Source: a bacterium
GTDB taxonomy: Bacteria; Patescibacteriota; Minisyncoccia; Phycocordibacterales; 2-02-FULL-43-11
DNA: 10,303 nt
Assembly: GCA_021814895.1 (NCBI GenBank)
Contig: JAKAHN010000018.1
Coordinates: 1-10,303, forward strand
Direction of reading: 5' to 3'
Below are positions 6,045-10,303 of the stretch, piece after piece; position 1 is the first letter of the stretch, and each line of letters starts with the position of its first letter. Below the pieces are notes generated by a model. The model saw only the letters and a list, made by a program, of their open reading frames with translations. It had not been told where the DNA came from and ran no database searches. Position numbers and translations under genes: made by a program.

Positions 6045-6671
6045 CTAATTACCTAAGTTAGTTTTTAAATTTCTAACTGTCCCGCCAGCGGTGATTGTTG
6101 AATTCACAGTTTCATTGCCTACTTGATTCGCAATTATGAGATTGATTTTAACAAATTTTACATTAGTAACATTGATAGGTTGCGACAAAGTATTGCCTCC
6201 CCCGTTAAAATCGCTACCGTAATAAGAAAAAATGGGAGTCCCGTCATTAGCAAGATTTGTTTCAACCGAACCCACTATCTCTGAAGAAGCAATATATTTA
6301 AAAGGGCTACCCGAAGGAGTAATTATACCTTTGTACAAAGTGGTGCCGGAAATAAAGTAACGAATTCTATCAACAAGGCCACTTTCCAAATCGTGGCTTG
6401 AATAAAAAATTATTTGATTGTCTCCCGCTTGGTTAATCGGGTAAGAACCGTCATTGCCGAAAGAAGCGTTTCTAATTTCGTTGGCAAAATTAAATGACAC
6501 CTTTCTGGCCATATCGACATTATTAAGAGCAGATGACTGTTGATTGTAATTTCTATACATAACTTGAATAACAGTTGTTACGCCAATTTCCAATAAAACA
6601 AAAACCGCCAAGGTTACCAAAGCCTCTACTAACGTAAATCCCTTGTTATTTTTTTTTATTAAATTTTTCAC
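6045..6671 (-). CDS. PilW/PulJ-like minor pseudopilin, GTG start
   Basis: A 208-residue protein with a textbook type III (prepilin) signal: leader MKNLIKKNNKG, then FTLVEALVTLAVFVLL. Prepilin peptidase should cut after Gly11, leaving N-methylated Phe with Glu at mature position 5. The N-terminal helix (12-34) would anchor it in the membrane and then pack in the pilus core. The globular part (about 60-190) resembles PilW/PulJ-type proteins (RIRYFISGTTLYKG near 102-115). Translation starts at GTG (6671-6669); no ATG lies nearby in frame and no Shine-Dalgarno motif is visible. If the upstream PilV-like frame really ends at 6681, the gap is nine bases, matching the nine-base gap to the next gene (6036-6044). 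The stop is TAG. Confidence 0.88.
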   Translation of the reverse strand: MKNLIKKNNKGFTLVEALVTLAVFVLLEIGVTTVIQVMYRNYNQQSSALNNVDMARKVSFNFANEIRNASFGNDGSYPINQAGDNQIIFYSSHDLESGLVDRIRYFISGTTLYKGIITPSGSPFKYIASSEIVGSVETNLANDGTPIFSYYGSDFNGGGNTLSQPINVTNVKFVKINLIIANQVGNETVNSTITAGGTVRNLKTNLGN

Positions 6672-6680
6672 TTTAATTTT

Positions 6681-6773
6681 TTATTTATTTAGAAAAATCA
6701 TAACTGTGTTATAACCAATTTCAATTACCTCGTCGTTTATTGTCTCTGATAAATAACCGTCAGCATTGGCCGT
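6681..6773 (-). pseudogene. In-frame continuation of the PilV-like gene after a UGA codon
   Basis: After the TGA at 6774-6776 the same frame is open for 30 codons (TANADGYLSETINDEV... ending in VMIFLNK) to a TAA at 6681. The join GTYS-(UGA)-TANADGYLS rebuilds the end of a carboxypeptidase-regulatory-like beta-sandwich, whose last strands usually read G-Y-T/S-x-T-A-x-A-x-G-Y. The true gene end is therefore probably 6681. The interrupting codon may be a nonsense mutation (for example TGG to TGA), a sequence error, or a read-through stop. Confidence 0.75.
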
Positions 6774-8495
6774 TCAACTATAAGTGCCCGTTTCCACATC
6801 TGGAAACATTACCTGCCCAGGAGTAAAACAACCAGAAACGTAATTTATATCCGTACTGGAAAGCACCGGCGTTTGGGTGTCATCTTCTGTTTGAAGGTAT
6901 GCTTTATAACGCACGTAACGTTTATTATTATTAACCGAATTAATCGTCTCTCCAGGAGTTATATAGAAAGAAGAGTTGGTGCCGTCAGGACCGATAAAAT
7001 CCCAGGTGGTGGTCGCAGGATCATCTGAAGTGGCAATTTGAAATTTTAAAGAAGTTGATGGATTTTGCGATGTTGGTTGCCAAAACAAAGTTGTATAAGA
7101 AGTAACATCTGTACCAGTATCAAAAATTGAAGATGTTAATGAACCGGCATTCACATAATGTCCGCCAAAATTGGCCAGACGAACACCCGAAGGAGTACCG
7201 TCAACACTTATTCCGCCGTTATCTTCGAAATATTTTGTGGAATCAATAAAATCTGTCTGACCCGGACCGCCAATCCAATTATTTTGACTCCAAATGCTTC
7301 CGCCTGTAATTTTACTTGATTCTTCTCCAGAACTCATAGAATGAAGCGTAACTGTTGCCCCTTCAATCGGATTTCCACTTGAAGCATCTTTTACAATAAC
7401 TAAAACACTACTATTAGAGCTTGGCCCTAATATCAAACTTTCTGTTTGGCTGGTATTTGGCAAGATATTAATTTGTTGAACGGGCGAAGATCCATATACC
7501 ATATAAGTATTACCGGTAAGAGTTGGCGTGTAATTATCCCATTCAATGTTGTTGATTACCTTCTTGCCATTGGTATCAGTAATATAATTGTTATCAAATT
7601 TTAACAAATCCGGTCCCGTACCAATTAACTTAGAACCCTTAACTGAAACTCCAATGTCTGAAATAGGGTTGCAGGTTTGATTCAAAGTACTGATTGTTAG
7701 ATTGCTTAATAAGTCTATAGAAAAACTAACTTCCGTCACTTGTCCGTTCGCAATTGTGGAATCTGGCTTTGTCGGATTAGGATTACTAGCACTGATTGGA
7801 TAAGTTTGATCAGAAGAATATCCGCTTTTGGTTACAACAATATGGTAACTATTGTCACTGTTCGGCAAACCAACCTCAATCCAATTTCCATTGCTATCGC
7901 TCGTTCTGGTTAAATCAATAGCCGGCGAAACATCAGAATTCGTAATTTTAATGGTGGCTCCGGAAATAGGTTGCCCAACAGCATCAAAGACTTTAATATA
8001 AAGCGCTCCGCCATTTTCCAAATTCTCAAGCCCTTTCGGCACAATGTTTGTTAAAAAATTGCTAGTAGAATCAGTAGCTGTATTTTCTACATACAATTTA
8101 ATTTGTTTATAATCGTTTGGAGCAAAATCGTCGCCGGCCAAGACTGTGCCATCTGACGAATCGTCAACATAACTGACAGCGTAATAAATTTTATAATCCA
8201 CTCCGTTCACATTAGCAACAACTGCATTTGGCAAATCGGGTAAAATGCCGTGAGGGTTTCCATTTATCGTGCCGACATCAGAATATGGCAGATTCCTGGC
8301 CACTTCCAAATATTGATCGGCTAAAGCAGAAATGGTAATTTCTTCTCTGGCAAATCCTACTCCTTTTATAATCAAAGTTGAAACTTCATATATACCCAAC
8401 ATTAAAACAGCAAAAATACCGATACTGATAACCGATTCAGCCAACAAAAATCCGGCTGATTTTAGTTTTATTTCTTTTGGATGAGCTATGATCAT
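6774..8495 (-). CDS. PilV-like large pseudopilin with carboxypeptidase-regulatory-like repeats (interrupted by UGA)
   Basis: A 573-residue frame whose real end is probably 6681. Prepilin signal: leader of 15 residues ending in KSAG, then FLLAESVISIGIFAVLMLGIY, with Glu20 as mature position 5 and a membrane helix at 16-38. Residues about 60-140 (QYLEVARNLPYSDVGTI...) are PilV-like. Then come Ig-like carboxypeptidase-regulatory repeats: 163-233 (VFDAVGQPISGATIKI), about 263-355 (CNPISDIGVSVKG) and 363-386 (VKDASSGNPIEGATVTLHS). The third is split by an inserted beta-rich region (about 395-553) and resumes at 554-573 plus the 30 residues after the UGA. It is the first gene of a minus-strand operon with PilW- and PilX-like partners. 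Its size and repeats suggest an exposed, possibly adhesive tip subunit. Loss of the last strands may destabilise the final repeat. Confidence 0.87.
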   Translation of the reverse strand: MIIAHPKEIKLKSAGFLLAESVISIGIFAVLMLGIYEVSTLIIKGVGFAREEITISALADQYLEVARNLPYSDVGTINGNPHGILPDLPNAVVANVNGVDYKIYYAVSYVDDSSDGTVLAGDDFAPNDYKQIKLYVENTATDSTSNFLTNIVPKGLENLENGGALYIKVFDAVGQPISGATIKITNSDVSPAIDLTRTSDSNGNWIEVGLPNSDNSYHIVVTKSGYSSDQTYPISASNPNPTKPDSTIANGQVTEVSFSIDLLSNLTISTLNQTCNPISDIGVSVKGSKLIGTGPDLLKFDNNYITDTNGKKVINNIEWDNYTPTLTGNTYMVYGSSPVQQINILPNTSQTESLILGPSSNSSVLVIVKDASSGNPIEGATVTLHSMSSGEESSKITGGSIWSQNNWIGGPGQTDFIDSTKYFEDNGGISVDGTPSGVRLANFGGHYVNAGSLTSSIFDTGTDVTSYTTLFWQPTSQNPSTSLKFQIATSDDPATTTWDFIGPDGTNSSFYITPGETINSVNNNKRYVRYKAYLQTEDDTQTPVLSSTDINYVSGCFTPGQVMFPDVETGTYS

Positions 8496-8540
8496 CGTTT
8501 CAAATTTTTTATTTGAGTTTTGTACATTAATATTACTTAT

Positions 8541-8549
8541 ATTTTAACA
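8541..8549 (-). promoter_or_regulatory. Putative extended -10 promoter of the pseudopilin operon
   Basis: Minus-strand TGTTAAAAT fits an extended -10 (TGnTATAAT, one mismatch). The predicted start near 8534 gives a leader of about 40 bases before the ATG at 8495. No good -35 is visible. The surrounding A/T-rich spacer (8496-8603) has no other supported element. Confidence 0.35.
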
Positions 8550-8603
8550 GATTTAATTTATTTTGTATTAATTCGCATTGAAAAAGAGGTTGATAACTCC
8601 TAT

Positions 8604-8632
8604 TTGACAAATATAATGATATCTGATATGCT
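8604..8632 (+). promoter_or_regulatory. Promoter of the cold-shock gene
   Basis: A perfect -35 TTGACA (8604-8609), a 17-base spacer and TATGCT (8627-8632) preceded by TGA, an extended -10. Transcription should start near 8639, leaving a leader of about 84 bases before the ATG at 8723, long for this compact genome. A short palindrome GTTTAAAC (8706-8713) lies near its end. Long leaders acting in temperature-dependent translation are known for csp genes elsewhere; that role is inferred here. Confidence 0.7.
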
Positions 8633-8722
8633 TACAGGACAAAGAAATATGGGTTGGAAATATAGTCGTTTTTTCTTAAACATATCATTCATTTGTATTT
8701 TAATCGTTTAAACAAAAAATTA

Positions 8723-8923
8723 ATGACTGGAACAATCAAAAAATTGGTTGCTGAAAAAGGCTTTGGATTCATCACTGGAGACGGTTTGGCGAAAGACTTG
8801 TTCTTTCACAAGAACTCTCTTGTTGGTGTTGATTTCTCTGAACTTCATGAAGGTGACGCTGTCACTTTTGAAACAGAAGAATCTCCAAAAGGATTGAACG
8901 CGGTAAATGTTAACCGCGCTTAA
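8723..8923 (+). CDS. csp: Cold-shock domain protein (CspA family)
   Basis: A 66-residue single cold-shock domain, normal length for the family, binding single-stranded RNA/DNA and acting as an RNA chaperone in the cytosol. The RNP1 motif is KGFGFI (12-17); RNP2 appears as LFFHKNSL (26-33), with the conserved Phe-His pair. The C-terminal SPKGLNAVNVNRA matches the usual G-P-A-A-NV ending. The ATG at 8723 is chosen because MTGTIKKLVAEKGFGF is the canonical opening; an in-frame ATG at 8693 would add ten unconserved residues. Monocistronic: its own promoter lies about 90 bases upstream and a strong terminator follows the TAA. There is no Shine-Dalgarno motif (AAAAAATTA precedes the ATG). The divergently transcribed upstream neighbour is the pseudopilin operon. 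Confidence 0.95.
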   Translation: MTGTIKKLVAEKGFGFITGDGLAKDLFFHKNSLVGVDFSELHEGDAVTFETEESPKGLNAVNVNRA

Positions 8924-8930
8924 TAAGCTT

Positions 8931-8968
8931 TACAAAACCGCCCCGACTTACGTCGGGGCGGTTTTGTA
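8931..8968. terminator. Terminator after the cold-shock gene
   Basis: A perfect 17-bp stem (8931-8947 with 8952-8968) with loop TTAC, very GC-rich in its middle (CCGCCCCGAC). It begins eight bases after the csp stop. The stem ends carry A/T tracts (ACAAAA / TTTTGT), so it could act in both directions. Confidence 0.85.
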
Positions 8969-8970
8969 TT

Positions 8971-8996
8971 AAAAAAGTGCGGAGTTTAATCCGCAC
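8971..8996 (-). terminator. Terminator of the PII-like gene
   Basis: On the minus strand GTGCGGA, loop TTAAAC, TCCGCAC, then six T (8976-8971): a classical intrinsic terminator 13 bases after the stop of the PII-like gene. It stands back to back with the csp terminator, insulating the convergent genes. Confidence 0.85.
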
Positions 8997-9009
8997 CGCC
9001 ATGCCAAAT

Positions 9010-9288
9010 TCACACCCCCCTATCGCCCGTTCGGATATTGATTGCGCCTTCCATATCAAAGACATAAATCATTCCTTCCATGGCAACGCTCATTATAGCG
9101 GTGACCACCTCCTCCACGTCTTCATCTTTGAGGACAATCTCAACCAGATTCATCGGGATTCCTAAAAAATCCTCACCGTGATAATGAATGGCTTCGGAAA
9201 CTGTCATCCCGCCAAAACCTGTATCATTCAACCTTTCTGCCAGTTCGGCTAACACAAAATGCCGGATGATTGCGCGAATCATTTTCAT
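9010..9288 (-). CDS. PII-like (GlnB family) protein with shortened T-loop
   Basis: A 92-residue protein against about 112 for standard PII signal transducers, which sense ATP/ADP and 2-oxoglutarate and control nitrogen or carbon metabolism by protein contact. Recognisable are the first strand and helix (MKMIRAIIRHFVLAELAERL), the turn GFGGMTVSEA (24-33), the strand LVEIVLKDEDVEEVV (48-62) and the C-terminal IYVFDMEGAINIRTGDRG (74-91) with the conserved RTGDRG end. Missing are most of the T-loop, including the modified Tyr51 region and the GFGRQKG base (here AIHYHGEDF), and the TGKIGDGK B-loop (here AMEGM). Canonical effector binding is therefore doubtful. It has its own promoter abutting the stop of the META-domain gene and a clear terminator. 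A weak AAAGG lies seven bases before the ATG, the only Shine-Dalgarno-like site in the window. The stop is TGA, with nothing coherent after it. Confidence 0.82.
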   Translation of the reverse strand: MKMIRAIIRHFVLAELAERLNDTGFGGMTVSEAIHYHGEDFLGIPMNLVEIVLKDEDVEEVVTAIMSVAMEGMIYVFDMEGAINIRTGDRGV

Positions 9289-9327
9289 AGCAATGCCTTT
9301 CCGTTTTCCGTTCTAATTCTAAAACTA

Positions 9328-9355
9328 ATCGTACTTCAAAAATTTTTAGTGTCAA
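9328..9355 (-). promoter_or_regulatory. Promoter of the PII-like gene
   Basis: Minus-strand TTGACA (9355-9350), a perfect -35, lies directly after the TAG of the upstream gene. After 16 bases comes TACGAT (9333-9328), 4/6 to the -10. The predicted start is near 9321, giving a leader of about 32 bases. Confidence 0.5.
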
Positions 9356-10294
9356 CTATTTGAAAACAGCAGAACCGCTATCAAATTTCAAATCAAAAAT
9401 CAGTTCGCCCTTTGAAGTAAAGTGATAACTTTGAATTTCACCAAGTATTTTTGTGAAATCCCCCTCTTGAGAATTTTCGCAATACATCATCGTAGAAGCA
9501 ATCTTGCCGAAAGTTATTTTATCACCGCTAACAACATACTTACCGCCGACATTGTTGCAATCAGTTTTAGCCGAAAATGTATTATCGTTCTTGAAAGTCA
9601 GAGTAAACGTCTTCCCAAAATCGGGTTTAATTGTTTTTCCATCATTATAAATGGTACTTATCCAATTCCATGTTTTCATACTCAAAGTCATTCTTGCCGG
9701 GTCAGCTTCGCCTTCAAAATTTTGGACAACTTCTCCAAACTGCATTATTTTCGGGTCAAATAAAAGATAAAGACTTTTACCCATTGATGGCTGAACTGCG
9801 AAACTCTCTCCCGGCGCTCTGTCGGCATAATTTACAACCAAAATATTTCCTTTCATATTTGTCGTCTGAGGAGCAATTCGGTCTCCAATAAATAAGCCGC
9901 GCGAACCAACATATCCGTTCATGGTGTTCAAAGCGACCGCCACATAATAGAAAAGCCCACTTCCGCCTGAACTTTGGGTCAAAAGAAATGCTGTGTCTTC
10001 CCTGCCATCGCCGTCAAAATCGTATTTAACCTCATTGCCAAAATAGCGAGTTATTATTTTTGAAGCAGAATTCGGAACAATATCAACTTCAGAAACGCCA
10101 TTTTTTAAAGTAATTTGTTTACTATCAATGATATAAGTCGCATCTTTCGGACTTAGTGCGCCAATAGAAACACCATTATCAATATCATTTTTATTCACCT
10201 TAATGCTGTAGATTATTAGACAAGCAAAAACTGTCAACACTAAAATTCCAGCAATAATCAAAAGGGTTCTTGTTTTTACAGAATTAAAATTCAT
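9356..10294 (-). CDS. Membrane-anchored META-domain (HslJ-like) protein
   Basis: A 312-residue exported protein. A hydrophobic N-terminal helix (about 11-31, after KTR) acts as signal anchor; Cys25 within VFAC is a poor lipobox, so a lipoprotein is possible but unlikely. The middle (about 45-200) contains YDFDGDGREDTAFLL (91-105), a Dx[DN]xDG calcium-binding-type loop as in FG-GAP proteins, and an unassigned beta-rich region. The C-terminus (about 207-312) is a META domain: WNWISTIYNDGKTIKP, FTLTFKNDNTF, TDCNNVGGKY, STMMYC and a final GSAVFK. META domains occur in HslJ and secreted proteins of unclear function; Cys246 and Cys272 could form a disulfide. The ATG lies ten bases inside the right edge, so its promoter is outside. 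It precedes the PII-like gene by 67 bases, which has its own promoter. The stop is TAG. Confidence 0.88.
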   Translation of the reverse strand: MNFNSVKTRTLLIIAGILVLTVFACLIIYSIKVNKNDIDNGVSIGALSPKDATYIIDSKQITLKNGVSEVDIVPNSASKIITRYFGNEVKYDFDGDGREDTAFLLTQSSGGSGLFYYVAVALNTMNGYVGSRGLFIGDRIAPQTTNMKGNILVVNYADRAPGESFAVQPSMGKSLYLLFDPKIMQFGEVVQNFEGEADPARMTLSMKTWNWISTIYNDGKTIKPDFGKTFTLTFKNDNTFSAKTDCNNVGGKYVVSGDKITFGKIASTMMYCENSQEGDFTKILGEIQSYHFTSKGELIFDLKFDSGSAVFK

Positions 10295-10303
10295 TGTCGA
10301 TCG

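Noticed and set aside
6774..6776. Genome-wide UGA = Gly code (as in Gracilibacteria)
   Set aside because: Gly is written with GGN codons throughout, UGA is not scattered inside genes, and it ends the kinase and PII-like genes sensibly.
8520..8711. 63-residue plus-strand ORF upstream of csp
   Set aside because: It covers the csp promoter and leader; composition is that of translated A/T-rich spacer.
8693..8722. Longer start for the cold-shock protein
   Set aside because: The ten extra residues are not part of the cold-shock fold and the ATG at 8723 gives the canonical N-terminus.
1..10303. CRISPR array, insertion sequence or prophage genes
   Set aside because: No regularly spaced repeats, transposase, integrase or phage structural genes were seen on either strand.

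Overview
The window looks like a piece of a Candidate Phyla Radiation (Patescibacteria, probably Parcubacteria-like) genome. The reasons are: AT-rich DNA; short genes packed on one strand; almost no Shine-Dalgarno motifs; a three-gene minor-pseudopilin cluster of the kind common in these bacteria, with carboxypeptidase-regulatory-like repeats; small anonymous membrane proteins; and an orphan GAF protein and histidine kinase. The lineage is inferred from gene style only, because no rRNA or marker gene is present.

Layout. Positions 1-401 (minus) hold the N-terminal part of a PlsC-type acyltransferase that runs off the left edge. The 434-base gap from 402 to 835 has no protein gene. It carries an intact tRNA-Arg(CCG) (597-668, minus), and on either side of it the two ends of a second, broken tRNA-Arg-like gene (689-709 and 473-510), plus a strong hairpin terminator (753-789). 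Next come dnaJ and a three-helix membrane protein (minus), then a membrane histidine kinase (plus) whose stop lies one base from the stop of a convergent GAF-domain protein.

The centre (8495 down to about 3848, minus) is a probable operon: PilV-like, PilW/PulJ-like and PilX-like pseudopilins, then a secreted/anchored 108-residue protein and a 54-residue membrane protein. The three pseudopilins would assemble by the type IV pilus / type II secretion machinery, with the large first one giving a surface-exposed, possibly adhesive tip; the core machinery genes are not in this window. Two reading frames in this operon continue coherently after a UGA stop: the PilV-like protein resumes for 30 codons to a TAA nine bases before the next gene, and the 54-residue ORF is followed in frame by a peptidoglycan-binding-domain fragment with no start codon of its own.

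The right part holds a cold-shock protein with a long leader (plus), back-to-back terminators, a minimal PII-like protein without a T-loop, and a membrane-anchored META-domain protein (both minus).

Promoter-like sites repeatedly show an extended -10 (TGnTATAAT-like). The strongest items for follow-up are the two UGA-interrupted frames, the split tRNA-Arg-like gene around an intact tRNA-Arg, and the truncated PII protein.
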